The notes under the pieces: generated by a model | Told to the model about the DNA's origin: nothing | Database searches by the model: none | The model's input: only the letters and a program-made list of their open reading frames with translations | Shown: positions 52,860 to 62,341 of the stretch, piece by piece | Layout: every line of letters begins with the position of its first letter | How positions within the stretch are numbered: position 1 is the first letter of the stretch | Origin: UBA4416 sp040386075 | GTDB taxonomy: Bacteria > Bacteroidota > Bacteroidia > B-17B0 > Aurantibacillaceae | NCBI GenBank assembly: GCA_040386075.1 | Contig: JAZKGE010000027.1 | Location: 201,848-265,847, forward strand | Length of the DNA stretch: 64,000 nt | Direction: 5' to 3' | Position numbers and translations under genes: made by a program

Positions 52860-52932
52860 TTGTCCGACTAGGGCTCGAACCTAGACTCTACTGAACCAAA
52901 ATCAGTCGTGTTGCCAGTTACACCATCGGACA
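52860..52932 (-). tRNA. tRNA-Gln (anticodon TTG)
   Basis: The complement folds as a full cloverleaf. The acceptor arm TGTCCGA/TCGGACA has seven pairs, the anticodon stem ACTGA/TCAGT carries the loop TTTTGGT with anticodon TTG, the T arm is CTAGG TTCGAGC CCTAG, and the discriminator base is A. The 3' CCA is not encoded. Confidence 0.96.
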
Positions 52933-52960
52933 ATCTGAACTTAATTAAAAGTTCGGGGCA

Positions 52961-52990
52961 CAAAAATAGTAAAATATCTGCATTTACAAA
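52961..52990 (-). promoter_or_regulatory. Promoter of tRNA-Gln
   Basis: On the minus strand TTTG (complement of 52987-52990), an 18-base spacer and TATTTTTG (complement of 52961-52968) match the Bacteroidota promoter. The transcript start near 52955 gives a leader of about 22 bases. Confidence 0.6.
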
Positions 52991-53072
52991 AAATTCATAA
53001 AAAAAAAGATTCATTCTGTTTCACACCCTTTTTTAGTTAAATTCGCATCTTATCTGTTTTTAAAATAAAAAT

Positions 53073-56000
53073 ATGCAGTTTAAAAAATTAAACAACATTA
53101 TTGGCTGGATCGTTTTCGCCATCGCCACTTTTACCTATGTAGCAACTATTGAGCCTACGGCCAGTTTCTGGGATTGCGGCGAGTATATTGCGGGAGCTTA
53201 TAAATTAGAAGTCGGACATCCTCCGGGAGCACCTTTCTTTTTTATTGTAGGACGTTTTTTCTGCCTTTTAGGTGGTGCCGACCCAGCAATAGCAGGAAAA
53301 ATGATCAATATCATGTCTGCTTTGTGCAGTTCTTTCACTATTTTATTTTTATTCTGGACAATTACGCGTATCGGGATCAAAGCAATTGTTAAAGCAGGCG
53401 AAGAATTTACGTCGGCCAAACAATGGGCTGTATTGGGTGCGGGTATTGTTGGTGGTTTAGCTTATACTTTTTCTGATTCATTTTGGTTCTCTGCCGTTGA
53501 AGGTGAGGTTTATGCCATGTCATCTTTCTTTACCGCATTGGTTTTTTGGGCCATTCTTAAGTGGGAAGAGGAAGATACAACGAATCCGGTTGGCGCTATG
53601 CGTTGGTTTGTGGTTATTGCTTATTTAATGGGCTTATCCATCGGGGTCCATTTATTAAACTTATTGGCAATTCCGGCCATCTGCTTCATTTACTATTTTA
53701 AGNNNNNNNNNNAAATTCACGTGGAAATCATTTTTTATTACAGGCCTTATATCGTTAGTGATATTAGGTGGTATTCAAAATATCATGATTCCTAAAATTG
53801 TGAAATTTGCCGCTGATTACGAAATATTTTTCGTTAACAGATTAGGTATGGGCTTTAATATTGGTTCGGCATTTTACTTTGTAGTGTTGTTCACCGCCCT
53901 TACTGCCCTGATTCTTTATACAGTTAAAAAGAAAGAATCTTATTATAAACTTGGTTTTTACACGGCTATTTTATTTGTTGGTATCGCGGTAATTTCGGGG
54001 AACACAGTAGGCTCGATGTTTACCCGTGCATTGGTATTAGGTGGTTTTTTATATGGAATTAATTATTTAAAATCTAAAAATATCAATACATTGAATGTAC
54101 TTTTAGTGAGCTTTACAACCTTACTGATAGGATATTCATCCTTCTTTATTTTAGTTATCCGTTCTCAGGCCAATACACCAATGGACGAAAATGATCCTGA
54201 AAATGCGATCACGATGTTATCCTACTTAAATCGTGAACAGTATGGCGATTGGCCTTTAACCTATGGTCAGTATTATAATGCGCCTACCGATAACAGTAAC
54301 TTTAAAGATGGAGAGCCTGTTTATGCAAAAGATGAAGCTTCTAAAAAGTATAAGATAATTGACGATAGAAAAAAGTCGATCCCTGCTTATGAAAAAGAGT
54401 ATTGTACAGTATTTCCACGTATGTGGAGCCAGCAGGGAAGCCACGAAGCTGCTTATCGTTATTGGGGTGATGTGCAAAGTCACCACAGGACCAAACAAAA
54501 AATGAATGAGCAAACCGGTCAGATGGAGGAAGTTCAGATCCCTACATTTATTGCCAATATCACTTATTTTATTAGCTACCAGGTTAAGTATATGTACCTG
54601 CGCTATTTTGCCTGGAACTTTATTGGTCGTCAAAATGATATTCAGGGACTAAATGGAAATCCGCTCGAAGGAAACTGGAAAACCGGTATCAAAGGATTGG
54701 ATGATGCGATATTGGATTCTGACACGTCTCTTGTTCCACACGCTGCATCCAATAACATGGCGAGCAACTCATTTTATGCATTACCCTTTATTTTAGGTTT
54801 ACTGGGCTTTGTATTTCATGTAAAAAACAATAAAAACGACATGTGGGTTGTTAGTTTGTTGTTCTTACTAAATGGAGTAGCAGTTGTTATTTATTTGAAT
54901 CAGTATCCATATCAACCGCGTGAACGTGATTATGCTTATGTCGCGTCCTTTTACGCTTTTGCCATATTTATAGGTTTGGGGGTTCTGTTTATCTTTGATT
55001 TCTTAGGTAAAAAAACCAACGCAAAAACGGCATCAGTTGTTGCCACTATCCTTGGATTGATCATTCCCGCAATAATGGTAGCCGAAGGCTGGGACGATCA
55101 CAATCGTTCGAAACGTACCATGAGCAGGGATTTTGCGATTAACTATTTAAATACCTGTGCACCGAATGCCATTTTATTTACAAATGGCGATAATGATACA
55201 TTCCCTCTTTGGTATGCTCAGGAAGTAGAAGGTGTAAGAACCGATGTTCGTGTAGTGAACTTAAGCTTATTGCAAACAGATTGGTATATTAATCAGCAAC
55301 GTCGTGCAGCATACGAATCAGCTCCGGTACCGTTTACGATACCTGCCGACAAATATGTACAAAGTAAACGTGAGGTTATTTATATTATGGATAAAGGGTC
55401 AGGAGCAATGAATTTGAAAAAGGCACTTGACTTTGTGATATCCGACGACCTGGAAAATAAATTGGACTATGGTAATGGCCGGCCTTTGGATTATTTCCCT
55501 ACAAAAACGTTCTATGTACCTGTAGATTCTGCTAAAGTAATGCGTGAAAAAGTAATTACTGTAAAAGATACAGCACGTTTGGCTAAATCAATCAAATGGA
55601 CAATCAACCGTCAGTATTTAACTAAAAATGATCTAATGGTATTGGATCTTATCGCCCATAATGATTGGAAACGCCCTATTTATTTTGCAGTAACAACAGG
55701 TTCTGAAGCCTATTTAGGATTGGAAGATTATTTTCAATTAGAAGGCTTGGCATATCGCTTAACGCCAATTAAAAATACCAATGATGAAATGGCACAAGGT
55801 GGTCGTGTAAACACGGATATCATGTATGACAATATCATGAATAAATTTGCATGGGGCGGTTTGGATAAACCGGGTGTAAGTTTAGATGAGAACTGTACAC
55901 GTATGGCATCTAACATGCGTATGCAAATGGCTACATTGGCAGGAGCTTTGATCAACAAAGGCCAGAAACAAAAAGCTGAAAAAGTATTGGATCTGTGTAT

Positions 56001-56364
56001 AGAGAAAATGCCTGATGAAAACGTACGTTATGAAGCTACGCTTTATACAATCATTGCCGGCTATTATCAAATTGGTAATATGAAAAAAGCAACTGAATTA
56101 TCAGCTAAATTGTTCGATATTTTCGAGAATGACCTGAAAGTTTACAATTCTCAGACGTCTATTCATCGCGCAGCCTTTAACCGAGAAACGGGACAGGCAA
56201 AAGAGATCATGCGCCGTTTAGTGATGTTAGCAGAGCAATTCAAACAAGAAGCTCATTCAAAAGAATTGATGAAACGTTTAACGGCTATTGTTCCTATGGA
56301 AGAATTAATGCCGGAAGAGCAACAACAGCCGCAGGGGCAACCCATGCAACAGGGAGGCATGTAA
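53073..56364 (+). CDS. DUF2723 family membrane protein, GT-C/PMT-like, interrupted by an assembly gap
   Basis: One gene in two pieces around the run of N. The first 210 codons run from ATG 53073, and the frame resumes at 53713 (KFTWKSFFITG) to the stop at 56362-56364. The two halves are out of phase across the 10 N, so the gap length is a placeholder; the true missing piece may be only a few codons. The total is near 1,090 residues, the usual size. The N-terminus has the DUF2723 motif EPTASFWDCGEYIAGAYKLEVGHPPGAP with an acidic pair in the first loop, as in protein O-mannosyltransferases; about a dozen membrane helices follow, then a periplasmic domain with TPR-like helices and a Gln/Gly-rich tail. 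Human TMEM260, a DUF2723 protein, is an O-mannosyltransferase. Protein glycosylation here is inference. Confidence 0.85.
53703..53712. other. Assembly gap (10 N)
   Basis: A run of ten unknown bases inside the DUF2723 gene. Ten is not a multiple of three and the flanking frames do not match, so the number is probably nominal. Confidence 0.98.
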
Positions 56365-56381
56365 TTAATATATTAATTAAT

Positions 56382-56407
56382 AAAGCGTCCTTCGGGGCGC
56401 TTTTTTT
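56382..56407 (+). terminator. Intrinsic terminator after the DUF2723 gene
   Basis: AAGCGTCC-TTCG-GGGCGCTT with one G-T pair and a run of seven or more T. The UUCG tetraloop is unusually stable. The next ATG follows the T run immediately. Confidence 0.9.
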
Positions 56408-56647
56408 ATGAAGAACAAGATGGAATTTCCACAGTATAGAAAATACAAGAACAATAAACATTTTTTTAAGATCATCAATGAAAGTGAGTTTGATGAAATT
56501 AGTTTTATTGGCCAAAAAGCAGGCGTTGTAAAACACATCGCTAAAATTTTGCCTGATAGGAATTTTATATCCGACCTATTAAATGATGTTGGAAATACGG
56601 CAGAGTTATCAACGGAAGAAGAGTACGAAAAATATTTAATTAAGTAA
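56408..56647 (+). CDS. Small conserved hypothetical protein
   Basis: A protein of 79 residues, charged and soluble. MEFPQYRKYKNNKHFFKII and the acidic C-terminal ELSTEEEYEKYLIK are its landmarks. Similar small proteins appear in other Bacteroidota, to my memory without known function. ATG 56420 (MEFPQYR) is a good alternative start, because ATG 56408 abuts the terminator's T run and would leave no leader. Confidence 0.6.
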   Translation: MKNKMEFPQYRKYKNNKHFFKIINESEFDEISFIGQKAGVVKHIAKILPDRNFISDLLNDVGNTAELSTEEEYEKYLIK

Positions 56648-56678
56648 CTAAGTTTGACTAAACTACCTTACTGAGTTT

Positions 56679-56702
56679 GTCAGTTCGAGCGAAGTCGAGA
56701 AC
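56679..56702. repeat. Short dispersed repeat (GTCAGTTCGAGC... type)
   Basis: GTCAGTTCGAGCGAAGTCGA followed by GAAC is an imperfect palindrome (TTCGAG...TCGAGAA). The same motif is, from memory, a frequent intergenic repeat in Flavobacteria and related groups. It lies 9 bases before proC and may be part of its leader. Confidence 0.5.
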
Positions 56703-56711
56703 AATAAAATC

Positions 56712-57518
56712 ATGAATAAAATAGCAATTATTGGATGCGGTAATATGGGTTTGATCTATGCCAATTCTTTTTTAAGATATAAGATAGTTACCAAGGAAAA
56801 TTTATTGTTGGTAGAAAAAAACACAGACAGGCAAAATAAATTATCTGCGATGGATATTGGTAAGGTAGTTACAACAGATGACAGGACGATAGCAGATTGC
56901 AACATTGTTATTTTAGCAGTAAAACCACAAGATTTTAAAGAGTTGTCGGTTAGCCTGAAAACTGTAATTAATGCTGATTGTGTGATTCTTTCAATTATGG
57001 CAGGCACAGAAATTTCTTTTATCCAGTCGGCTTTAGGCCACAAGTTTATCGTAAGAGCCATGCCTAATCTGCCTGTTGAGATCAGTATGGGAATGACCGC
57101 ATTCAGCGCTTCTGCTGAGTTACCTCATGACAAGATCATGTTGGTGGAAAATTTATTGTCAACTACCGGCAGAACATTGTATTTAAAAGAAGAACAACAA
57201 TTAAACGCAGTTACTGCTTTGAGCGGTAGCGGCCCGGCTTACTTTTTTTATTTCATGAAACACCTGGTAGATGCAGGCGTAAAGATGGGACTGGATGAAC
57301 ACGTATCCAATATTTTAGCCAAGCAAACCATGCTGGGCGCATTTCATTTAATTAATAACGGACAAAAAACATTGGATGAATATATTACTTCTGTAGCTTC
57401 AAAAGGTGGTACAACCGAAGCTGCTTTAAAAATATTTAATGAACACGAGATGGGGCAGGTGATCATTAAAGCATTGCAAAATGCAGAGAGCAGGGCAGAA
57501 GAGTTAAGTATTAAATAA
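56712..57518 (+). CDS. proC: Pyrroline-5-carboxylate reductase, ProC
   Basis: A protein of 268 residues. The NAD(P)-binding IIGCGNMG is at the N-terminus, AVKPQD follows, and the C-terminal signature TALSGSGPAYFFYF...VASKGGTTEAAL is typical of ProC. It catalyses the last step of proline synthesis, P5C to proline. All key motifs are kept and the length is normal. Confidence 0.95.
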   Translation: MNKIAIIGCGNMGLIYANSFLRYKIVTKENLLLVEKNTDRQNKLSAMDIGKVVTTDDRTIADCNIVILAVKPQDFKELSVSLKTVINADCVILSIMAGTEISFIQSALGHKFIVRAMPNLPVEISMGMTAFSASAELPHDKIMLVENLLSTTGRTLYLKEEQQLNAVTALSGSGPAYFFYFMKHLVDAGVKMGLDEHVSNILAKQTMLGAFHLINNGQKTLDEYITSVASKGGTTEAALKIFNEHEMGQVIIKALQNAESRAEELSIK

Positions 57519-57553
57519 ATTATAAAGGCTACCAATCGGTAGCCTTTATAATT
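57518..57553. terminator. Bidirectional terminator between proC and a T9SS protein gene
   Basis: A perfect 16-pair stem: left arm 57518-57533, containing AAAGGCTACC; loop AATC; right arm 57538-57553, containing GGTAGCCTTT. It serves the converging genes on both sides. Another small hairpin, CTGCT-ACCCTA-AGCAG, is at about 57567-57582. Confidence 0.9.
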
Positions 57554-57605
57554 GTTGTTTCGAACTGCTACCCTAAGCAGAGTCGGTTGTGAGAAAACAA
57601 AATAT

Positions 57606-59270
57606 TTACTCTTTAATGAATTTTTTAACTGTTGTATTTTCTCCGGAACTTATTTTTAAGAAATAGATTCCTGAACTTAATTCACTCACATTAATAGTGG
57701 AGGTCATAAATTCTTTGTGATTTTCGGATATTAATATTTTCCCTAAAGCGTCTACTACCTCTATCTTAACATTACCACTTATAACTTTACCGGAGTTAAT
57801 AGTTAATAAACCACTGGTTGGATTTGGTGCAATAGTAAATTCGATTTGTAAATTTTGCTTTTTAATTCCTGTATTTAAGCATTGGTTTAATGTAGAATTA
57901 TAAATGGATTTCAAGGCCTGCACATCCTGATCTAACTTTCCTATAGGATTATTAGTGATACTATCGAATGAAGAAATATAAGCGTATTCTAGTTCCAAAT
58001 ATGCACCGGGAGGCATATTGAATGGCCCTGAATTTAAGGTAAAGCGCTTGTCGCTTCCATTTCCTGTTTCAGACCAATTGGAAGGTACGCATGGGCTGTT
58101 TGTGTAAGTATTATTTGGATAAGCAAATTTTGTTGGAGTTGTTCCTCCGTATCCATTACCGCCGCATGTTAAAGGTGAGCCGTCTCTCCAAAAGCCTGTC
58201 ATATACTGATAGTATTGAGGTGAGGTAATTGGACCAGTTTGCGATAGAGGTATGGCTGGAAATGAATTATTGAAATACATGAAATTTGACATTCCAAGTT
58301 CTTCAGATACTTCATCAATCATTCCATCATAATCATTGTCAATTCCATCAGTAGTGTTAATAGGGCTCTTCAGTATGGCTACACCTACAGCCGGATTGCT
58401 TGCAATAGAAGTATTATAAGTATAAGCATAATGATCTTGGACATCGCACCCCACAAATTCGGTATAGGTTGGAGATATCCCACCTATATCGGAATCGTTA
58501 AATAAACCTCCATAGACATCATATAAGGCAAATATATTTCTATTAATTATTTTATAATTATAAAAAGTAGTATAATTTAAAAATGAATTTGTAGCAGTAA
58601 TACTACAAGGTCCATAAGCATAAGCCATTAAACGTATTTCAACTCCAATGGCGTGACCGCCAGATCCATGCGGTAAATAATTATCATTGTATACTGTGAA
58701 TATAGCCTGATCGCCTTTTATTAATGGATAATCACCTGCCATTGGTGTATATATATTATCTCCATCTACATCCATAAATGGCGCTAACAACTGGTCTTGA
58801 TTTTGTGAGATATCTCCATTACCCGGCCAATTTAAAATGCTGTTAGGTATGGTATAGGTTCCGTTTTGAACATTACCATTTGCCACATTGGTTAAAAATG
58901 CATCTATATCTGATTTGTTGATTTTCCATACACGGTTATATTGGGATACAACAGTTGAGGTAGTGGTAGCATCGATTGTAGATAATGGACCCGGCCAATA
59001 ATCAATGCCCGTTTGTCGATAGGTTTGACCTGCGAGTTTTAATTGGCCGCCAATATCTATACCGCCAATCCATAAATTGGTAGCACCAGTCCAGTTTTTT
59101 GGGTTTGTAGCTGGGCATTGATAAGTTGGCGAAGTATAGGTTGAATCATAATGTAAATCGCCGCCGGCATTAACCCGCGCTTTTACCTGGTTGATATCTA
59201 AATAGCCAAAAGTTTGCGCATGAGCTAAACCTGTTATCAGGCCAGAAAATAGTAGTAGAGTAGTTTTCAT
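57606..59270 (-). CDS. T9SS-secreted protein of unknown function
   Basis: A protein of 554 residues. The signal peptide is MKTTLLLFSGLITGLAHAQ. The body begins TFGYLDINQVKARVNAGGDLHYD, followed by NLWIGGIDIGGQLKLA and an Asp-rich, thrombospondin-3-like loop, DGIDNDYDGMIDE, that likely binds calcium. The C-terminal type A sorting domain starts ITIAPNPTSGLLTINSG-like (here FTIAPNPTSGLLTINSG) and ends VKKFIKE. From memory, proteins of this plan occur in many Bacteroidota. Function not known. Confidence 0.8.
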   Translation of the reverse strand: MKTTLLLFSGLITGLAHAQTFGYLDINQVKARVNAGGDLHYDSTYTSPTYQCPATNPKNWTGATNLWIGGIDIGGQLKLAGQTYRQTGIDYWPGPLSTIDATTTSTVVSQYNRVWKINKSDIDAFLTNVANGNVQNGTYTIPNSILNWPGNGDISQNQDQLLAPFMDVDGDNIYTPMAGDYPLIKGDQAIFTVYNDNYLPHGSGGHAIGVEIRLMAYAYGPCSITATNSFLNYTTFYNYKIINRNIFALYDVYGGLFNDSDIGGISPTYTEFVGCDVQDHYAYTYNTSIASNPAVGVAILKSPINTTDGIDNDYDGMIDEVSEELGMSNFMYFNNSFPAIPLSQTGPITSPQYYQYMTGFWRDGSPLTCGGNGYGGTTPTKFAYPNNTYTNSPCVPSNWSETGNGSDKRFTLNSGPFNMPPGAYLELEYAYISSFDSITNNPIGKLDQDVQALKSIYNSTLNQCLNTGIKKQNLQIEFTIAPNPTSGLLTINSGKVISGNVKIEVVDALGKILISENHKEFMTSTINVSELSSGIYFLKISSGENTTVKKFIKE

Positions 59271-59321
59271 GGTAGCAGTATTAATTGGTTTCTAATACAA
59301 AGCTACCTTCAATAAAGTGCA

Positions 59322-59357
59322 CAAAAAGCCCAAACTAGCAATTGGCTGGTTTGGGCT
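59322..59357 (-). terminator. Terminator of the glutathione peroxidase gene
   Basis: On the minus strand AGCCCAAACCAGC pairs with GCTAGTTTGGGCT (one G-T pair) across a 5-base loop and is followed by a T run (complement of 59323-59327). Confidence 0.8.
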
Positions 59358-59389
59358 AATAAGTGGGTGGTTTTTAGGGATAAGTGTTA

Positions 59390-59920
59390 TTACCCTTCGA
59401 TCCAATTCGTGATCTCGGTATCCATTGGTTTTACTTTAGAGTCAAGGTACTTTACAAGTTTTCCATTCTCATCAACCAAAAATTTATTGAAGTTCCATTT
59501 TACTTTTGCGTCCAAAACGCCATTTTCAGTTTTATGAGTCAGCCATTGGTAAACAGAACTTGTTTCAATACTTACTTTTTCCATCAAAGGAAAGGTAACA
59601 CCAAAGTTTTTAGTGCAAAATGCTTTAATATCGGCGCTCGTTCCTGGTTCTTGTCCGCCAAAATCATTACAAGGAAATCCAACGATCACAAAGTTCTTCG
59701 TTTTGTATTTTTCATATAAAGCTTCAAGGTCTTTATACTGTGGTGTATATCCACATTCGGAAGCAGTATTAACGATCAACACTTTTTTTCCTTTCAGGTC
59801 TGCAAAATTAAAATCCGCTCCTTCTAAGGTTTTCACTTTAAACTGGTGTAGGTTTTTGGTGCCTGAAGTTGTAAATGCCATGGCTATTGCAGCGAGGGTT
59901 ATGGTAAATAATTTTTTCAT
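59390..59920 (-). CDS. Glutathione peroxidase family protein, exported
   Basis: ATG at 59918-59920 gives 176 residues; frame extension upstream crosses the promoter and is not real. An N-terminal hydrophobic segment (KKLFTITLAAIAMAFTTSG) looks like a signal peptide or anchor. The thioredoxin fold has the catalytic Cys56 in SECGYTPQY and Gln90, Trp142 and Asn143 completing the tetrad, with Cys rather than Sec. Probably a thioredoxin-dependent peroxidase acting in the periplasm. Confidence 0.9.
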   Translation of the reverse strand: MKKLFTITLAAIAMAFTTSGTKNLHQFKVKTLEGADFNFADLKGKKVLIVNTASECGYTPQYKDLEALYEKYKTKNFVIVGFPCNDFGGQEPGTSADIKAFCTKNFGVTFPLMEKVSIETSSVYQWLTHKTENGVLDAKVKWNFNKFLVDENGKLVKYLDSKVKPMDTEITNWIEG

Positions 59921-59943
59921 ATTAGGTTTAGTTTGTCTTATAA

Positions 59944-59951
59944 CAAATATA
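59944..59951 (-). promoter_or_regulatory. -7 box of the glutathione peroxidase gene
   Basis: On the minus strand TATATTTG is an exact TAnnTTTG match, with TTTG at the complement of 59968-59971 upstream (16-base spacer, slightly short). Confidence 0.5.
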
Positions 59952-59986
59952 AACCATAAGAGTTTACCAAATGGTAATTTATTTCC

Positions 59987-59994
59987 TAAATTTG
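59987..59994 (+). promoter_or_regulatory. -7 box of ctaB
   Basis: TAAATTTG matches TAnnTTTG exactly. The transcript would begin near 60001, which is also the position of an in-frame TTG of ctaB. Confidence 0.5.
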
Positions 59995-60000
59995 CGCTGC

Positions 60001-60912
60001 TTGCAAACGGATACTCATATCTCAACATCTGAAACTATTATTTATAGTAAGGCAAAATCTTTTTTTAAACTCACAAAATTCACGCTTTCCGCATTGGTGG
60101 TTCTATCGGCTATTATCACTTTTTTTACAGTGGCCGAAACATTTAATTGGAAACAGGTGTTAGCAATTTGCCTGGGTGGTTTTTTGGTAACGGCGGCTGC
60201 TAATGGTTTTAATCAAATCATCGAAAAAGACCTTGACAAATTAATGAACCGAACCCGTTTAAGGCCTATTCCTACAGGTAATTTAAGTGTAACACAAGCT
60301 TTTATGTTTTGCGCTGTTGTAGGTTTAATTGGAACGGTAATGTTATGGATGTTTACCAATCCGTTATGTGGGATCATTGGTTTTGTCTCCATCATATTAT
60401 ACGCATTAGTTTACACGCCTTTAAAAAGGGTCACTCCTTTTTCGGTTTTTGTGGGAGCTATTCCGGGGGCTTTACCTACGTTAATTGGTGCTATTGCTGC
60501 TACCGATGGTTTTGGACATGTTACGTTCTATGCCATGTTGTTGTTTTGTGTGCAGTTTTTTTGGCAATTCCCTCATTTTTGGGCAATTGCTTGGGTTAGC
60601 CACGATGATTACCAAAGAGCGGGTTTTTTTATGTTACCATCAAAAGGTGGGCGCGACAAAGTTTCCCGTTCCCAGATACTAATCTATACTTTATCTTTAT
60701 TTCCAATTGCATTAACTCCTTTTATCTTTAATTTTTCAGGTTGGATCTCGGCAACTGTTGTAAGTTGTATGGGCCTGGTCTTTATTATTCAGGCATATAA
60801 TCTATACCGGTCCGGAACTATTGAAGATGCCCGTAAATTAATGTTTGGCTCATTTATCTATTTGCCTTTGGTTCAACTAACCTTAATGATTGGACACCGA
60901 TTTTTAATATAA
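60001..60912 (+). CDS. ctaB: Protoheme IX farnesyltransferase (heme O synthase), CtaB/CyoE
   Basis: About 303 residues from TTG 60001. An ATG at 59971 is in frame but lies upstream of the -7 box, and no later ATG precedes the first helix, so the start is uncertain. A UbiA-type prenyltransferase with about nine membrane helices and the diphosphate-binding motif NGFNQIIEKDLDKLMNRT, then RPIPTG. It farnesylates heme B to heme O for cytochrome oxidase. It is followed by oxidase subunit genes after 4 bases, which confirms the role. Confidence 0.9.
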   Translation: MQTDTHISTSETIIYSKAKSFFKLTKFTLSALVVLSAIITFFTVAETFNWKQVLAICLGGFLVTAAANGFNQIIEKDLDKLMNRTRLRPIPTGNLSVTQAFMFCAVVGLIGTVMLWMFTNPLCGIIGFVSIILYALVYTPLKRVTPFSVFVGAIPGALPTLIGAIAATDGFGHVTFYAMLLFCVQFFWQFPHFWAIAWVSHDDYQRAGFFMLPSKGGRDKVSRSQILIYTLSLFPIALTPFIFNFSGWISATVVSCMGLVFIIQAYNLYRSGTIEDARKLMFGSFIYLPLVQLTLMIGHRFLI

Positions 60913-60916
60913 CAAA

Positions 60917-61516
60917 ATGGAAGAAAAAATTAAACCAAGCCCTACCTACAAAACAGAGTTAAAGGAAGCATATAACAAAGCTTCTAAACCATTGCTATGG
61001 GTTGGCATCATCAGCATTGTGATGCTGTTTGCAGGATTAACCAGCGCTTATGTGGTAAGGGCTGATAATGGAAACTGGCTGATCTTTAATTTACCCAACG
61101 CTTTTTACTTAAGCACTGCTGTTATTGTAACAAGCAGTATAGCTTTATTTTTTGCTTTGCAAATGGCAAAAAAGGATAATAAAAAGGGAACTGTTTTGGG
61201 TTTGTTGGCAACATTTGTATTAGGTTTGGTTTTTACCTATTGTCAATTTGTGGGTTATGGCGAATTAATGGATAAGCATATCTTTTTTGCTGGAAAATCG
61301 GCCAATGCATCAGGGTCGTTTTTATACGTGTTAACCTTTTTGCATTTATTGCACCTTTTTGCAGGTTTAATAGTAGTTTTAGTGACCCTCAAAAATAGCG
61401 TCAAAGGCAAATACAGTTCTCAAAACACCCTTGGTTTAGAGCTTTGTTCCATTTATTGGCATTTTCTTGATATTTTGTGGGTGTATTTGTTTTTATTTTT
61501 GTATTTTATTCGTTAA
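60917..61516 (+). CDS. Heme-copper oxidase subunit III-like protein (first copy)
   Basis: A protein of 199 residues with five membrane helices, including LWVGIISIVMLFAGLTSAYVV and, at the C-terminus, SIYWHFLDILWVYLFLFLYF. The WHFxDxxW ending is the subunit III signature. It lies between ctaB and a second, longer subunit III gene, an arrangement common in Bacteroidota caa3-type oxidase operons. Confidence 0.85.
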   Translation: MEEKIKPSPTYKTELKEAYNKASKPLLWVGIISIVMLFAGLTSAYVVRADNGNWLIFNLPNAFYLSTAVIVTSSIALFFALQMAKKDNKKGTVLGLLATFVLGLVFTYCQFVGYGELMDKHIFFAGKSANASGSFLYVLTFLHLLHLFAGLIVVLVTLKNSVKGKYSSQNTLGLELCSIYWHFLDILWVYLFLFLYFIR

Positions 61517-61562
61517 ACTTGCATCATAATTTATAAAAATCGTTAAAACGTAAATTTTACTT

Positions 61563-62288
61563 ATGTCTCACAGTACACAAATTGATTCAAAACACGCTTG
61601 GGATGGCGGCCAGTCACCGTTTCGCGTAAGCTACGGAAAAATGATGATGTGGTTTTTCCTTGTTTCCGATGCTTTAACCTTTGGTGGTTTATTAGTGTCT
61701 TACGGCTTTATCCGTCACAAATATGTTGATGTTTGGCCAAAAGCTGAAAATGTGTTTACCCATTTCCCTTTTGTTGAACAACATTTACCATTGGCTTATG
61801 TTGGTTTAATGACCTTCATTCTGATCATGTCTTCCGTTACTATGGTATTAGCTGTAGAAGCCGGGCATAGAAATGATAAAAAGAAAGTGATCATTTGGAT
61901 GTTCTGGACAATTGTTGGTGGAGCTACATTCGTATTGTCTCAGGCATGGGAGTGGTATCACTTTATTGTTGGTACTGAAACAGGTGCATTACGTCATGTA
62001 TGGAGCGAGGAATTGCACACTTATGTGGAGCAAACGGTATACGGTGCTAATATGACAGTTAATGAGTATGGCGTACCTCAATTTGCTAACTATTTCTTCT
62101 TTATTACAGGTTTCCACGGTTTCCACGTATTCTCAGGAGTTATTATTAACCTGGTGATCTTCTTAAATGTATTGCATGGCACATACGAAAGACGAGGCCA
62201 CTATGAAATGATAGAAAAAGTTGGATTGTACTGGCACTTTGTAGATTTAGTTTGGGTATTCGTATTTACCTTCTTCTACCTATTGTAA
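61563..62288 (+). CDS. Cytochrome c oxidase subunit III (second copy)
   Basis: A protein of 241 residues. MMMWFFLVSDALTFGGLLVSYGFIR at the start and GLYWHFVDLVWVFVFTFFYL at the end match subunit III; GFHGFHVFSG is also conserved. Part of the proton-pumping heme-copper oxidase at the inner membrane. An internal loop (about 145-180) is longer than in copy 1. Confidence 0.9.
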   Translation: MSHSTQIDSKHAWDGGQSPFRVSYGKMMMWFFLVSDALTFGGLLVSYGFIRHKYVDVWPKAENVFTHFPFVEQHLPLAYVGLMTFILIMSSVTMVLAVEAGHRNDKKKVIIWMFWTIVGGATFVLSQAWEWYHFIVGTETGALRHVWSEELHTYVEQTVYGANMTVNEYGVPQFANYFFFITGFHGFHVFSGVIINLVIFLNVLHGTYERRGHYEMIEKVGLYWHFVDLVWVFVFTFFYLL

Positions 62289-62341
62289 ACTATTTAAAAT
62301 TCATAAACTCAATAATTCACAAACTCACAAAATAAATTATT

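Noticed and set aside
59921..60028. N-terminal extension of the glutathione peroxidase frame
   Set aside because: The extra 36 codons overlap the promoter boxes of both divergent genes and precede a good ATG with a signal peptide.
60917..62288. Two adjacent subunit-III-like genes as a possible unusual duplication
   Set aside because: From general knowledge this pairing is normal in Bacteroidota oxidase operons.
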